Source: Streptococcus hyointestinalis (GTDB lineage Bacteria; Bacillota; Bacilli; Lactobacillales; Streptococcaceae). Taken from it: a stretch of 64,000 nucleotides of DNA. The notes beneath the pieces are model-generated. The model was not told where the DNA came from and searched no databases. It saw only the letters and a program-made list of their open reading frames with translations. Shown here piece by piece: positions 49,291-60,497 of this stretch. The first letter of the stretch is position 1. Each line of letters begins with the position of its first letter. The DNA is taken from positions 1,302,001 to 1,366,000 of the forward strand of contig NZ_JAAKGB010000001.1 in assembly GCF_011039275.1 (NCBI RefSeq), read 5' to 3'. The position numbers were made by a program, and so were the translations under genes.

Positions 49291-49315
49291 AACAAAAAGG
49301 CTGACAAAGCAGCCT
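49291..49315 (-). terminator. Terminator of clpX-engB
   Basis: AGGCTG CTTTGT CAGCCT followed by TTTTTGTT on the minus strand. Confidence 0.8.
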
Positions 49316-49318
49316 CTG

Positions 49319-49915
49319 TTATAAATGCTCCAAAATCGTGTCCCAAGCTTCATCAATACCAATACGCTCAACAGATGAAAAGACGAGAAAGGCATCGCTG
49401 TTATCAAAGTCTAGACTTTTTTTGATGAGACTTTCTTGCTTGTTCCACTTGCCGCGTGGTACCTTGTCAGCCTTGGTCGCAACGACAATGACAGGAATAT
49501 CATAGTACTTCAAAAACTCATACATCTGAACGTCATCACTGCTTGGCTCATGACGAAAATCTACGAGACTGACGACCACACGCAGATTGTCACGAGTGAC
49601 TAGATATTCTTCAATCATCTTGCCCCACTTAGCACGCTCTTTTTTTGAAACCTTGGCGTAGCCATAACCTGGCACATCGACAAAACGCAACTTGTCATCA
49701 ATGTTGTAGAAATTAAGCAGCTGCGTTTTACCTGGTTTGCTAGAGGTGCGAGCGAGATTTTTACGTCCTAGGAGTGTATTGATAAAGCTAGATTTGCCAA
49801 CGTTTGAGCGTCCTGCAAGCGCCACTTCTGGGAGGTCATCCTTTGGATAGTGCGACTGATTGGCAGCACTTAGCAAAATGGAAGCATTGTGCGTATTTAA
49901 ATATTCCTCAGCCAT
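49319..49915 (-). CDS. engB: Ribosome biogenesis GTPase YsxC/EngB
   Basis: A 198-aa essential GTPase needed for 50S assembly. G1 [12 protein letters not shown] (residues 35-46), switch [13 protein letters not shown]4 ATKADK and G5 FSSVERIG. Twelve nt after clpX, as usual in streptococci. Confidence 0.95.
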   Translation of the reverse strand: MAEEYLNTHNASILLSAANQSHYPKDDLPEVALAGRSNVGKSSFINTLLGRKNLARTSSKPGKTQLLNFYNIDDKLRFVDVPGYGYAKVSKKERAKWGKMIEEYLVTRDNLRVVVSLVDFRHEPSSDDVQMYEFLKYYDIPVIVVATKADKVPRGKWNKQESLIKKSLDFDNSDAFLVFSSVERIGIDEAWDTILEHL

Positions 49916-49927
49916 AGCGCCTCCTTG

Positions 49928-51157
49928 CTAAGCTGTCTCTAGTACAGGCTTGTCTGTACCTTCAACAGCGTCCTTAGTGATACGAACCTTAACCACACCT
50001 TCTTCGCTCGGCACTTCAAACATAACGTCAAGCATGGTTTCCTCGATGATAGAGCGAAGCCCACGTGCTCCAGTCTTACGAGCAATGGCTTTGTCAGCGA
50101 TAGCCTTAAGAGCATCCTCGTCAAAGTCAAGCTCTACACCATCATAGGAAAGAAGGGTTTGATACTGTTTAACAAGAGCATTGCGTGGCTCTGTCAAGAT
50201 ACGCACCAAGTCATCTGCCGTTAAGCGCTCAAGCGCCGCCACAACTGGCAAACGTCCGATAAACTCTGGGATAAGCCCAAACTTTTGAATGTCCTCAGAG
50301 ATGATTTCTTGCATGTAAGAGCTGTCATCATCAATTTTGCGGTTGGTTTGCCCAAAGCCGATAACTTTCTCACCCAGACGTTGTTTGACGATGTCCTCAA
50401 TCCCATCAAAAGCCCCACCAACGATAAAGAGGATATTTTTGGTATCAATCTGAATCATTTCTTGGTTTGGGTGCTTACGTCCGCCTTGCGGTGGCACACT
50501 AGCGACAGTCCCCTCGATGATTTTTAGAAGTGCCTGCTGAACGCCCTCACCTGAGACGTCACGGGTGATAGAGACATTCTCACCTTTTTTTGCGATTTTA
50601 TCAATCTCATCCACATAGATAATCCCACGCTCCGCACGCTCGATATTGAAATCAGCGGCTTGGATGAGTTTTAGGAGGATATTTTCCACATCCTCACCGA
50701 CATAACCAGCCTCTGTGAGAGATGTCGCATCGGCAATGGCAAAAGGCACATTGAGGCTTTTAGCCAAGGTTTGTGCCAAAAAGGTCTTTCCTGAACCCGT
50801 TGGTCCAATCATGAGGATATTTGACTTTTGCAAGTCAACATCTTCTTCGTCACGGCTCTCAGTAAAGCTGACACGCTTATAGTGGTTGTAAACAGCGACA
50901 GCCAAAGCACGCTTAGCACGGTCTTGACCCACAACATATTGGTTTAAAATATCTAAGAGTTCTTTTGGTTTTGGAACTTCTGCTAAGTCCTCTAGAACCT
51001 CTTCTGCTAGCTCTTCACGGATGATTTCCTGAGAAAGCTCGACGCATTCATTACAGATAAATACGTTGTTGCCAGCAATAATTTTCTTGACCTCATCCTG
51101 ACTTTTACCACAGAATGAGCAATAAACTTTAACATCGTTATTTCGATTTCCAGCCAT
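49928..51157 (-). CDS. clpX: ATP-dependent Clp protease ATP-binding subunit ClpX
   Basis: A 409-aa AAA+ unfoldase that feeds proteins to ClpP. N-terminal zinc domain with [13 protein letters not shown] and CNEC (residues 13-38), Walker [13 protein letters not shown], Walker [12 protein letters not shown], and pore/IGF-type loops, [11 protein letters not shown] near the C-terminus. The GGAGA site precedes the ATG. Confidence 0.97.
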   Translation of the reverse strand: MAGNRNNDVKVYCSFCGKSQDEVKKIIAGNNVFICNECVELSQEIIREELAEEVLEDLAEVPKPKELLDILNQYVVGQDRAKRALAVAVYNHYKRVSFTESRDEEDVDLQKSNILMIGPTGSGKTFLAQTLAKSLNVPFAIADATSLTEAGYVGEDVENILLKLIQAADFNIERAERGIIYVDEIDKIAKKGENVSITRDVSGEGVQQALLKIIEGTVASVPPQGGRKHPNQEMIQIDTKNILFIVGGAFDGIEDIVKQRLGEKVIGFGQTNRKIDDDSSYMQEIISEDIQKFGLIPEFIGRLPVVAALERLTADDLVRILTEPRNALVKQYQTLLSYDGVELDFDEDALKAIADKAIARKTGARGLRSIIEETMLDVMFEVPSEEGVVKVRITKDAVEGTDKPVLETA

Positions 51158-51204
51158 TAGTTCTCCTAAATGTTTATTTTATTGTATTTTCAGCGAATAG
51201 ATTG

Positions 51205-51375
51205 TTAAAATAAGGTGCCGTAAAAGGCATGTATAGTGTTTACAAGATTGGTAAAGGTATTTAACAAGAAAATAATGCCTAAACCGTAGCGCTTTTTCTT
51301 AAAAGCAGGGATAGCTAAAGCAAAGCATATCGCAGCTAAAAAAGCGGTAAATAAGCCGAGTAAACTTTTTTCCAT
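51205..51375 (-). CDS. Small membrane protein between dfr and clpX
   Basis: A 56-aa protein that is missed by 60-residue cut-offs. MEKSLLGLFTAFLAAICFALAIP is a membrane helix, then FKKKRYG and a second hydrophobic segment (GLGIIFLLNTFTNLVNTI). The ATG at 51375 has GAGGT 5 nt upstream and lies 2 nt after the dfr stop, so the gene is part of the thyA-dfr-clpX-engB row. Small proteins at this position are known in streptococci; function is unknown. Confidence 0.8.
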   Translation of the reverse strand: MEKSLLGLFTAFLAAICFALAIPAFKKKRYGLGIIFLLNTFTNLVNTIHAFYGTLF

Positions 51376-51377
51376 AG

Positions 51378-51884
51378 CTACCTCACATCTTTGTTGTCAT
51401 AGTATTCTACCGTAAAGGCATAAGCGTTTTTGTCGTCGGCGTCAAAGGTTCTCTCTGCTGTTTTCACAAAAGAGCTCTTTATCAAGTTTGGAAAATAAGT
51501 GTCTCCTGTAAAGTCACCATGAACGACGGTTTTGATAGCCTTGTCATAATAACCATCAAAAGAGGCGTAAACCTTAGCACCGCCTATGATGTAGAGTGTT
51601 TTGTCCTGCTGGTGAAACCAAGCAAGCGCCTCATCTACACTGTGGACAATGGTGACACCATCAGCTGTGTATGTCGTATCGCTCGTTAAAACCAGCGTCT
51701 CACGTCCAGGCAGCGGGCGTTTATTCATCCCCTCAAAGGTCACACGTCCCATGAGTAGCGCCCCACCTAGCGTTGTTTCCTTGAAATGCTTGAGCTCTTT
51801 TGGTAAATGCCAAGGCAGCTTGCCACACGCTCCGATGAGGTGCTTTTCGTCCTCAGCCCAGAGGGCAATTACATTGTGTGTCAT
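51378..51884 (-). CDS. dfr: Dihydrofolate reductase
   Basis: A 168-aa NADPH enzyme that regenerates tetrahydrofolate, the trimethoprim target. Seen: IALWAEDEKHLIGACGKLPWHLPKELKHFKETTLG (substrate Asp replaced by Glu in the usual position, as in many Gram-positives) and IIGGAKVY. Driven by an extended -10 TGTTACAAT near 51915, inside the thyA terminator region. Confidence 0.95.
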   Translation of the reverse strand: MTHNVIALWAEDEKHLIGACGKLPWHLPKELKHFKETTLGGALLMGRVTFEGMNKRPLPGRETLVLTSDTTYTADGVTIVHSVDEALAWFHQQDKTLYIIGGAKVYASFDGYYDKAIKTVVHGDFTGDTYFPNLIKSSFVKTAERTFDADDKNAYAFTVEYYDNKDVR

Positions 51885-51918
51885 CTTGTCTCCTTTTTAC
51901 TTTCTATTATTGTAACAA

Positions 51919-51956
51919 AAAGCGTCAAAAAATGCTGAGATAAAGATGGACGCTTT
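51919..51956 (-). terminator. Probable terminator of thyA
   Basis: AAAGCGTC / GACGCTTT stem with a 22-nt loop, tail TTGTTA on the minus strand. The loop is long, so strength is uncertain; the 3' arm lies next to the dfr promoter. Confidence 0.55.
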
Positions 51957-51963
51957 CTTTTCT

Positions 51964-52803
51964 TTAAATCGCTAAGTCAAAATGCAGTTGTGGCTTGATT
52001 GGCGCATAATCTACCAGCTCAAAATCTTCTGGCTTGATGTCAAAAAAATCTGTTCCATTAGGGACATTTAAGACTAAGCGTGGCTTGCAATCGCTTGGCT
52101 CACGTCTAAGCAGTTCTCTTGCTTGTTCAAATTGATTGTCATAGATATGGAGATTATTGACAAAATAAAAGAACTTGCCGACTTTCCAGCCAAAGTGCTT
52201 GGCGATCATCATTTGAAGTGCGACATATTGCATAGCATTGATGTGATGAGAGACCAGCATATCATTAGAGCGCTGCGTTAGGGTCGCATCCAGATAAATG
52301 TCACCGTCCACACGACGCACATCATACATGGTCTGAAAAGCACAAGGCAAAAGCCCTTCGGTCTCTTCAAAAGCCTCATAGTCCCAGAGTGAGATGACAT
52401 TACGACGATTCCAAGGGTTGGCTTCTAGCTGTTTGAGGATTTTTCTGATGATGTCGTGCTTTTTCACCACAGCTCCGTAGCGCTGACCAATGGTTCCAGT
52501 ATTTCCCACTTCCCACTCGTTCCAATATTTGACCTTGTACTTGTCGTTTAAAAGCTCTAGGCTATTTGACTGGTCTTGGTAAATCCAAAAAATCTCACGA
52601 ATGGCATTTTTTATCGGGATAGGACGAAGCGTTGTGATGGGAAATTCTCCCTTACTCAAATCATACTCAGCAAAAGCACCTGTGATGTATTTTGAGTTGG
52701 CTTGTCCACCAGATTGATAGACAGGACGGGCGTTTTCAGAAAAGACGCCCTCTTCCATAATCTTTTGTATGTTCTCTTTAAAAATCTTATCCGCTTTGGT
52801 CAT
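51964..52803 (-). CDS. thyA: Thymidylate synthase
   Basis: A 279-aa enzyme making dTMP from dUMP. Catalytic Cys in [12 protein letters not shown] (about 165), [26 protein letters not shown], and [19 protein letters not shown] lies before ATG 52803. Driven by an extended -10 TGGTAGAAT (52822-52827). Divergent from mvaS; the gap is 155 nt. Confidence 0.96.
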   Translation of the reverse strand: MTKADKIFKENIQKIMEEGVFSENARPVYQSGGQANSKYITGAFAEYDLSKGEFPITTLRPIPIKNAIREIFWIYQDQSNSLELLNDKYKVKYWNEWEVGNTGTIGQRYGAVVKKHDIIRKILKQLEANPWNRRNVISLWDYEAFEETEGLLPCAFQTMYDVRRVDGDIYLDATLTQRSNDMLVSHHINAMQYVALQMMIAKHFGWKVGKFFYFVNNLHIYDNQFEQARELLRREPSDCKPRLVLNVPNGTDFFDIKPEDFELVDYAPIKPQLHFDLAI

Positions 52804-52821
52804 GATATCCTCCAAAAGCAT

Positions 52822-52827
52822 ATTCTA
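52822..52827 (-). promoter_or_regulatory. Extended -10 promoter of thyA
   Basis: Minus strand TGGTAGAAT, 18 nt upstream of the thyA start; GGAGG follows. A second extended -10 on the plus strand (52911-52916) drives mvaS, so the gap is a divergent promoter region. Confidence 0.6.
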
Positions 52828-52910
52828 CCAAAAAAGCGCACTTCTAGCCACTAGAAAACTTCTCTTAAAAGTTTACCATTTTTAAAGTACGACTTTAGGC
52901 GGTTTTATGT

Positions 52911-52916
52911 TAAAAT
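52911..52916 (+). promoter_or_regulatory. Extended -10 promoter of mvaS-mvaA
   Basis: TGTTAAAAT on the plus strand, 42 nt before the mvaS ATG. Confidence 0.55.
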
Positions 52917-52958
52917 GTTGAATGGGATAATAACATTACTTGTAAGAAAGGGAACACT

Positions 52959-54143
52959 ATGACTATCGGAATTGATAAAATCGGTTTTGCAACTGGTCGC
53001 TATCGTCTTGATATGGGAGATTTGGCTCAAAGTCGTGGGGTTGACTCTGAAAAATTCAGTAAAGGATTGCTTCTTGACGCTTTGAGCATTACACCTATCA
53101 CAGAGGATATTGTCACTCTAGGTGCCAGTGCTGCAAACAGTATTTTAGATGAGGAGGACAAGGCTAGCATTGACATGGTTCTTGTCGCAACGGAATCGAG
53201 CATTGACCAAAGTAAGGCAGCTGCCGTTTATATTCACAGCCTTTTAGGCATTCAACCATTTGCTCGTAGCCTTGAGCTCAAGGAAGCCTGCTACAGTGCG
53301 ACTGCTGCACTCAACTACGCTAAGCTACATGTGGAAAAATACCCACAATCAAAAGTGCTGGTCATTGCCTCAGATATTGCCAAATATGGTATCAATACAC
53401 CAGGTGAGCCGACACAAGGTGCAGGTAGTATCGCTATGCTTATCAGCCAAAATCCACGGCTTTTAGAGCTGCATGATGACAATGTCGCACAGACCCGTGA
53501 CATTATGGACTTTTGGCGTCCAAACTACAGCACAACGCCTTTTGTGGACGGCATGTACTCGACCAAGCAATATCTCGATATGCTCAAAACCACTTGGGCA
53601 GAATACCAAAAACGCTCTGGAAAAACCTTGGCTGATTTTAGCGCTTTTTGCTTTCACCTGCCTTTTCCAAAATTAGCCCTCAAAGGCTTCAATAAAATCA
53701 TGGACAAGACCCTCCCAGACACTAAAAAGGAGACTTTGAAAGACAATTTTGACGCTTCAATCACCTACAGCCGTCAAATCGGAAACATCTACACTGGCTC
53801 GCTCTTTTTAGGTCTGCTCTCTCTTTTAGAAAATAGCGACAACTTGCAAGCTGGGGAGAATATTGCTCTCTTTAGCTATGGAAGCGGTGCAGTGGCTGAA
53901 ATCTTTAGCGCAACACTTGTTGATGGTTTCAAGGCACAGCTCAAAACCAACCGCAAAGAAGAGCTTGAGTCACGCCAAAGCATTTCTGTTGCTGATTATG
54001 AGACAATCTTCTTTGAAGAAGCTGCGCTTGATGAGGCTGGCAATGCTAGCTTTGCTGACTATGTGACAAATGATTTTTCACTTGTCGCAATCAAAGGACA
54101 CCAGCGTATATACGAGGCAAAAGATGGACAAGAAAACAATTAA
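52959..54143 (+). CDS. mvaS: Hydroxymethylglutaryl-CoA synthase
   Basis: A 394-aa thiolase-fold enzyme condensing acetoacetyl-CoA and acetyl-CoA, start of the mevalonate pathway. Catalytic E79 in LVATESS, C111 in ELKEACYSAT, and His in FCFHLPFPKLA. AAGAAAGGGAAC precedes the ATG. First gene of mvaS-mvaA, co-regulated with the mvaK1 operon in biosynthesis of undecaprenyl and quinone precursors. Confidence 0.96.
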   Translation: MTIGIDKIGFATGRYRLDMGDLAQSRGVDSEKFSKGLLLDALSITPITEDIVTLGASAANSILDEEDKASIDMVLVATESSIDQSKAAAVYIHSLLGIQPFARSLELKEACYSATAALNYAKLHVEKYPQSKVLVIASDIAKYGINTPGEPTQGAGSIAMLISQNPRLLELHDDNVAQTRDIMDFWRPNYSTTPFVDGMYSTKQYLDMLKTTWAEYQKRSGKTLADFSAFCFHLPFPKLALKGFNKIMDKTLPDTKKETLKDNFDASITYSRQIGNIYTGSLFLGLLSLLENSDNLQAGENIALFSYGSGAVAEIFSATLVDGFKAQLKTNRKEELESRQSISVADYETIFFEEAALDEAGNASFADYVTNDFSLVAIKGHQRIYEAKDGQENN

Positions 54144-55401
54144 CTGGGCTGGATTTTCCAAGAAAACAGCAAAAGAGCGGGCGATTTTCTTAGAAAAGTT
54201 GGATTTATCAGCTGACAGCGTAGCGACTCTAGAGCAGGAAAAAATGCTCCCTCTTGACATTGCCAACCAGATGGTGGAAAATGTCGTTACCAGACAAGCT
54301 CTGCCTTTTTCCGTGGTGCCTGATGTCTTGGTTGACGGCAAGGTCTATCAGGTGCCCTTTGTCACCGAGGAGCCCTCTGTCGTCGCTGCAGCTAGCTTTG
54401 CTAGCAAGATTATCAAACGCTCTGGTGGCTTTAAAACCCAGCAAGAAAAACGGCAAATGATTGGGCAGGTCGCTCTCTATGATGTAGACAATAAAGCGCA
54501 AGCAACAAGAGCTATTCTTGATAAAAAGGCAGAACTGCTAGCTCTAGCCAATAGCGCTTATCCGTCCATTGTCAAGCGTGGGGGCGGAGCTTGCGAGCTG
54601 AGCGTGGAGGAAAAAGGTGATTTTCTTATCGTTTATTTGAGCGTTGACACCAAGGAAGCTATGGGGGCTAACATGGTCAATACCATGATGGAGGCACTGG
54701 TGCCGACACTTGAGGCGCTCAGCGGCGGCAAGTCGCTCATGGCTATTCTCTCAAACTACGCTACGCAATCTCTTGTGACCAGTACCTGCCAGATACCGCT
54801 TCGCTACCTCAGCAGAAAGCCTGATGAAGCTGAACAGTTGGCACACAAAATGGCATTGGCTAGTCAACTAGCACAAGTCGACCCTTACCGAGCCAGCACC
54901 CACAACAAAGGGATATTTAACGGTATCGACGCTGTTGTACTGGCTACGGGAAATGACTGGCGGGCTATTGAAGCAGCTGGACATACCTACGCTGGTCGCA
55001 AAGGCAGCTATCAAGGTCTGTCCACTTGGAGCTATAATTCGTCTACGAAAATGCTTGAAGGGACACTCACACTGCCTATGCCTATTGCCACCAAAGGCGG
55101 CTCAATTGGGCTCAATCCTAGCACAAGACTAACGCATGACTTGCTAGGACAGCCAAAAGCTACGACCTTAGCTGCTATCATCGCTTCTATCGGCTTAGCG
55201 CAAAATTTTGCGGCGCTGAAAGCCCTCACCAGCACAGGCATCCAATCCGGACACATGAAACTGCAAGCCAAATCGCTAGCGCTTCTAGCTGGTGCCACAG
55301 AAAACGAAGTAGCGCCTCTAGTTAAAGAACTCCTCAAACAGCCTACCATGAACTTAGCAGTTGCTAAACAACTGCTAGAGCAAGTACGACAAATTAACTA
55401 A
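54124..55401 (+). CDS. mvaA: Hydroxymethylglutaryl-CoA reductase, degradative-type fold
   Basis: A 425-aa class II HMG-CoA reductase that makes mevalonate. Seen: PFSVVPDVLVDGKVYQVPFVTEEPSVVAAASFASKI, KRGGGACELSV, VNTMMEA and NKGIFNGIDAVVLATGNDWRA (substrate and NAD(P)H regions). ATG 54124 after GAGG; overlaps mvaS by 20 nt. Confidence 0.95.
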   Translation: MDKKTINWAGFSKKTAKERAIFLEKLDLSADSVATLEQEKMLPLDIANQMVENVVTRQALPFSVVPDVLVDGKVYQVPFVTEEPSVVAAASFASKIIKRSGGFKTQQEKRQMIGQVALYDVDNKAQATRAILDKKAELLALANSAYPSIVKRGGGACELSVEEKGDFLIVYLSVDTKEAMGANMVNTMMEALVPTLEALSGGKSLMAILSNYATQSLVTSTCQIPLRYLSRKPDEAEQLAHKMALASQLAQVDPYRASTHNKGIFNGIDAVVLATGNDWRAIEAAGHTYAGRKGSYQGLSTWSYNSSTKMLEGTLTLPMPIATKGGSIGLNPSTRLTHDLLGQPKATTLAAIIASIGLAQNFAALKALTSTGIQSGHMKLQAKSLALLAGATENEVAPLVKELLKQPTMNLAVAKQLLEQVRQIN

Positions 55402-55403
55402 AC

Positions 55404-55431
55404 AAAAAATCTACCATGGTCATGGTAGATT
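55404..55431. terminator. Bidirectional terminator between mvaA and rmlB
   Basis: ATCTACCAT GGTC ATGGTAGAT with A and T runs on either side; serves mvaA on plus and rmlB on minus. Confidence 0.9.
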
Positions 55432-55437
55432 TTTTCA

Positions 55438-56541
<1,104 letters not shown>

Positions 56542-57861
56542 TTATGATTCTAATCGTTGTTCGAATTGCTGCGTTTCTATGCCAACTTTTTTCATAGTTT
56601 CAATCATCACCTTATTATCTTGTAAATCTCTATCTCTACCACTTATTTGATTATTTAGATTTCGTATATCTGCATATCTTAAAAAATCTGATTCTTTAAA
56701 ACCACTAATATATGGTAAAACAAAGGTAGCCATTATGTCATTAGCCCTATCATAACCTAACCAATCTGGGACATATTTCTCTAAAACGGAAAGAGAAAAC
56801 TTATTAAAAGACTCTATTTCCCCTCTTTCTTTGCATATAAAATGGAAAAACCTTAACTGATTTGATGTTATTTTATATAAGTCGTCCATATTATCATCTT
56901 CAATTAATTCATTAAGGTACTCTGATAATGAGTCTTCTGTATACCACAAACAAAGACAATAGTCTTTATTTCGAAATTTAGTTTTAATTTTAGCTTGAAC
57001 ATCTTGATCCAAGTTTGAAAATAATTCAGGAAAAACATTTAGAAACAAAATAAATCGATTAAGCTTAATTTTTAAATCAATAACATCCTTCATCTTATCC
57101 GACTTTATTTTATCCTGCACAAAATCATTGTATAAATGTCTATCTACATTAAATAACTTGATTATAACAAAAAGATTTAAAAAATTATCTTCCAATTCTG
57201 GAGTATTTTTTTCAAATGTTATAACCCATAAATTCCTAAAGAAAATAGTTTTTTGTACAGTTCCCATTCTTGAATAATATCTAGAATTAAAATGACTAAA
57301 AAAATAGTTACTCTCACTCGTATCTAGATAAAAATTTGAGGTACCAAACTCAGCTACCCGTCCTTCAAAAAAATTCCAAATTCTATCCAATTTGTTAGTC
57401 ATAAATTGACTAGGATGTATTAATAAATTTTCAAAAATTTCTTTTATGAACGCAAGTGTCAACTCTCGAGTTGGCTGATAAATTTCTTGACCATGCTGAA
57501 AGGAAGGATGGGCACTTAAATTGCGTTTATCTTTTATTGCCTTTATTGTGGAGTATAAATTATCATCAACAATTTCAAAATTCTTTGATTTGTGTAAGCC
57601 ATCAATCAAAAGGTTTTCCCAAGTATCTTTACGTTTATCCCCATCTTCTTTCAAACTTGCTAATAACTTCCTTGCATCAGAATCTTCATATTCATCTTCT
57701 AATTCTTGTAATTTGAAAACAAAATCATAGAGAATTACAGTATATAAAGTAGAAATAGCAGCTCTATAATTTTCATTTTCGTAACAACTCAGCACCTCAC
57801 TAAAATAGTTACGGATATGTGTGTTAGATATTTTATTTACATCAAAAACTGAATATTTCAT
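56542..57861 (-). CDS. AT-rich insertion gene with a HEPN-like motif
   Basis: A 439-aa protein of unknown function. Its base composition is much more AT-rich than rmlB and rmlC on either side. Residues about 15-120 look helical (ENYRAAISTLYTVILYDFVFKLQ; IKAIKDKRNLSAHP). R113-N-L-S-A-H118 fits the RxxxxH catalytic motif of HEPN RNase domains, which occur in toxins and phage-defence proteins. The rest is rich in Lys, Asp and aromatic residues with no recognisable motif or membrane helix. The ATG lies 6 nt after the rmlC stop with only weak SD. A role in defence is inference. Confidence 0.7.
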   Translation of the reverse strand: MKYSVFDVNKISNTHIRNYFSEVLSCYENENYRAAISTLYTVILYDFVFKLQELEDEYEDSDARKLLASLKEDGDKRKDTWENLLIDGLHKSKNFEIVDDNLYSTIKAIKDKRNLSAHPSFQHGQEIYQPTRELTLAFIKEIFENLLIHPSQFMTNKLDRIWNFFEGRVAEFGTSNFYLDTSESNYFFSHFNSRYYSRMGTVQKTIFFRNLWVITFEKNTPELEDNFLNLFVIIKLFNVDRHLYNDFVQDKIKSDKMKDVIDLKIKLNRFILFLNVFPELFSNLDQDVQAKIKTKFRNKDYCLCLWYTEDSLSEYLNELIEDDNMDDLYKITSNQLRFFHFICKERGEIESFNKFSLSVLEKYVPDWLGYDRANDIMATFVLPYISGFKESDFLRYADIRNLNNQISGRDRDLQDNKVMIETMKKVGIETQQFEQRLES

Positions 57862-57864
57862 AAT
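57853..57864. repeat. 12-nt direct repeat, left junction of the inserted gene
   Basis: ATTATGAAATAT on the minus strand; it includes the start codon of the HEPN-like gene. The copy at 56500-56511 lies after its end. Confidence 0.8.
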
Positions 57865-57867
57865 CTC

Positions 57868-58461
57868 TTACAAATCTTCTGCTCTTAAAGGTTTAACGTC
57901 TTTTAGCAATGGGTGGTTTTTGTCTGCTTCTGACACTTCTGCTTCTTCTAGGTTTTCCCATTTAATGTCAAGACTTGGGTCTGCATAGTTGACAAAAGCA
58001 TACTTAGGCTTGAGCTCAAGCGCCCAGTAATCATTAACCAAATAGCTGTAAGATACCTTATCAGAGAGCACTTGGAAACCATTTGCCACACCACGAGGAA
58101 CAAAAATCCCCTTGCTAGCGTCAATGATAGCTTGGTAGGTATTTCCAAAAGTATCCCCCTCACGCAGGTCTACCCAAGTTCCTAGAACCTTTCCTTCATC
58201 TGCCACAGAAATATACTTGTCCCAAGGCTCAGCGTGAAGCCCACGCAAGACATTTTTTTGTGAAAAGCTGACATTGTTTTGCAACTTACCTTCGGCAAAG
58301 AAGCTTTCAGGAAAGCCAAGCGGCACCATTTTTTCTTTTTGGAAATTTTCCTTGAACCAGCCACGGTTATCGCCGTGAACAGGAATGTCAAACTCCAACA
58401 TGCCAGGAATAGCGTCTACTTTTTTAGCAGCAAGTGTTTTGCCAAAAAATTCTTCTGTCAT
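57868..58461 (-). CDS. rmlC: dTDP-4-dehydrorhamnose 3,5-epimerase
   Basis: A 197-aa cupin epimerase. Seen: FGKTLAAKKVDAIPGMLEFDIPVHGDNRGWFKENFQKEKM, NVLRGLHAEPWDKYISV (active-site His), VDLREGDTFGNTY and FVPRGVANGFQVLSDKVSYSYLVNDYW. Starts in a 1-nt overlap with rmlA. Cell-wall rhamnose polysaccharide precursor synthesis. Confidence 0.95.
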   Translation of the reverse strand: MTEEFFGKTLAAKKVDAIPGMLEFDIPVHGDNRGWFKENFQKEKMVPLGFPESFFAEGKLQNNVSFSQKNVLRGLHAEPWDKYISVADEGKVLGTWVDLREGDTFGNTYQAIIDASKGIFVPRGVANGFQVLSDKVSYSYLVNDYWALELKPKYAFVNYADPSLDIKWENLEEAEVSEADKNHPLLKDVKPLRAEDL

Positions 58462-59330
58462 TAGTCCTCTCCAATCAAACGAAGCAAGTATTGTCCGTAT
58501 TCATTTTTCTTCAAAGGCTGTGCCAACTCACGCACCTGCTCTTTAGTGATGTAGCCCATACGATAGGCGATTTCTTCTAGGTTAGCTACTTGGACATTTT
58601 GCATGCGTTGTACGGTTTCGATATACTGAGCAGCTTCGAGTAGGCTTTCATGTGTCCCTGTATCGAGCCAAGCAAAACCACGTCCCATCAGCTCGACAGA
58701 TAAGTCACCACGCTCAAGGTAAGCTTTGTTGACATCTGTGATTTCAAGCTCACCACGAGGGCTTGGCTTGATGTTTTTAGCAATCTCAACAACGTCGTTG
58801 TCGTAGAAATAAAGACCAGTTACCGCATAGTTTGATTTTGGTTGTTCTGGTTTTTCTTCGATAGAGATGGCGTTCATGTTCTCATCAAACTCGACAACAC
58901 CAAAGCGTTCTGGGTCTTTGACTTGATAACCAAAGACAGTTGCTCCTTTTTCCTTGCTTTCAGCACGTTGGAGCATTTTTGAAAGCCCTGGACCATGGTA
59001 GATATTGTCTCCCAAGATAAGGGCAACGCTATCGTCTCCGATGAACTCTTCACCGATAATAAAGGCTTGTGCCAAACCGTCTGGGCTAGGTTGTTCTGCA
59101 TAAGACAGCGAAATACCAAACTCAGAGCCATCACCAAGAAGATCCTCAAAACGTGGTAAATCCTGAGGTGTTGAAATAATCAAAATCTCCTTGATACCTG
59201 CCAACATCAGCGTAGACAGTGGATAGTAAATCATTGGCTTGTCATAGACAGGCATGAGCTGTTTAGAGGCTGCACGGGTCAAAGGGTAGAGACGTGTGCC
59301 AGAGCCTCCTGCTAAAATAATACCTTTCAT
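58461..59330 (-). CDS. rmlA: Glucose-1-phosphate thymidylyltransferase
   Basis: A 289-aa enzyme making dTDP-glucose. Seen: [38 protein letters not shown] (nucleotide loop), [43 protein letters not shown] and [25 protein letters not shown] precedes the ATG; an extended -10 TGATAAAAT lies at 59360-59368 on the minus strand. First rhamnose gene of the cluster. Confidence 0.96.
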   Translation of the reverse strand: MKGIILAGGSGTRLYPLTRAASKQLMPVYDKPMIYYPLSTLMLAGIKEILIISTPQDLPRFEDLLGDGSEFGISLSYAEQPSPDGLAQAFIIGEEFIGDDSVALILGDNIYHGPGLSKMLQRAESKEKGATVFGYQVKDPERFGVVEFDENMNAISIEEKPEQPKSNYAVTGLYFYDNDVVEIAKNIKPSPRGELEITDVNKAYLERGDLSVELMGRGFAWLDTGTHESLLEAAQYIETVQRMQNVQVANLEEIAYRMGYITKEQVRELAQPLKKNEYGQYLLRLIGED

Positions 59331-59384
59331 ACGTTTTTTCCTTTCTTGTTGTTCACTTTATTTTATCATTTTTTAAGGACACTG

Positions 59385-60488
59385 TCACCCCTCATCTTGT
59401 AAGCGGATATACTTTTCAATAGGATAGTCTCTTCTCTCTAACAGCAAAGGCTCACCTAGGACAAGTTGGGCTAGTTGCTGCCCCAGTAAAGGTCCTATGG
59501 TCAAGCCTGTTGAGCCTAGACCGCTTGCTGCATAGACATGTGCTAGGTGTGGGACTTCTCCAAAAAAGGGGGAAAAATCACTGGTGTAAGCTCTGATACC
59601 GACACGCTCTCGTGTCTTTTTTGCTTGGTCCCATTTTGAAAAATAAGGCTGCGCCTTGTGCTCCATATCGTCTAAAACAGCCCTATCAAGGCTGATGTCA
59701 AAGCCTTTGTCATTTTCATGGCTAGCGCCCAGAGTCAGGCGATGTTTAGCAAAAGGAATGATATCAATCTCGCCTTCTGGCATAACAACAGGGTAGTCCT
59801 GTGTGTCTCTATCCTCAAAATAGTAGTCGCGTAGCTGCCCTTTTTGCGGACGAATATCCACTGTGTAGCCGAGTGGCTCTAAGCACTCGCTAAGCCAAGC
59901 GCCAGTTGCCAGTATCACCTTGTCAAAGTGCTGTCCGCCTATCAAATAGCCGTCATCAACTGGTGCTAGCGTCACTTTCTTTACAACGACCTTTGCGCCT
60001 GATGCTTTTAAGAGCGTCTCGGTTAGCATTTGACCATCAACTCTTGCCCCACCTGCAGCGTAGAGCAGTTTTGAAAAGCCCTCCAAGTCTGGGAAGCGCT
60101 CCTTAGCTTCTGCCTCGTCAAGAATAGCAAGTTCCCCAATCAATGGAGACTCCTTACGCCTTGATAGTGCCAGCTGATAAAGTTCCTCCAGCTTTTCTTC
60201 GTCCTTTTTGAGAACAAAAACACCTGTTCTCTGATAAAAATTAGAAAAAATGCCATCTGCCTCTAAATCAGACAGGAGCTGAGGGTAAAAATCAGCTCCC
60301 AAACGCGCTAGACGATACCAGGCTTTATTGCGCCGTTTGGAAAACCAAGGGCTGATAATACCCGCCGCTGCCTTGGTCGCCTGCCCAATGCCCTCATCAA
60401 AAACAGTGAGCTCAACATCTTTTGCCCTTGAGAGATAGTAAGCGGCACTGGCTCCCACAGCACCCGCTCCAATCACTGCAACTCGCAT
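59385..60488 (-). CDS. FAD-dependent oxidoreductase (DAO family)
   Basis: A 367-aa flavoprotein of the D-amino-acid oxidase / glycine oxidase group. FAD motif VAVIGAGAVGASAAYYLS (residues 3-20), AAAGIISPW, VILATGAWLSECL, PQKGQLRDYYF, LTLGASHENDKGFD, and YAASGLGSTGLTIGPLLGQQLA near the C-terminus. Substrate unknown. Placed after the Nif3-like gene; 9 nt gap. Confidence 0.85.
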   Translation of the reverse strand: MRVAVIGAGAVGASAAYYLSRAKDVELTVFDEGIGQATKAAAGIISPWFSKRRNKAWYRLARLGADFYPQLLSDLEADGIFSNFYQRTGVFVLKKDEEKLEELYQLALSRRKESPLIGELAILDEAEAKERFPDLEGFSKLLYAAGGARVDGQMLTETLLKASGAKVVVKKVTLAPVDDGYLIGGQHFDKVILATGAWLSECLEPLGYTVDIRPQKGQLRDYYFEDRDTQDYPVVMPEGEIDIIPFAKHRLTLGASHENDKGFDISLDRAVLDDMEHKAQPYFSKWDQAKKTRERVGIRAYTSDFSPFFGEVPHLAHVYAASGLGSTGLTIGPLLGQQLAQLVLGEPLLLERRDYPIEKYIRLQDEG

Positions 60489-60497
60489 ACAACCTCC

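Noticed and set aside
56542-57861. Interpretation of the inserted rml-cluster gene as a rhamnose or glycosyltransferase gene
   Set aside because: No glycosyltransferase motifs, no membrane helices, different base composition, and repeat-flanked boundaries.
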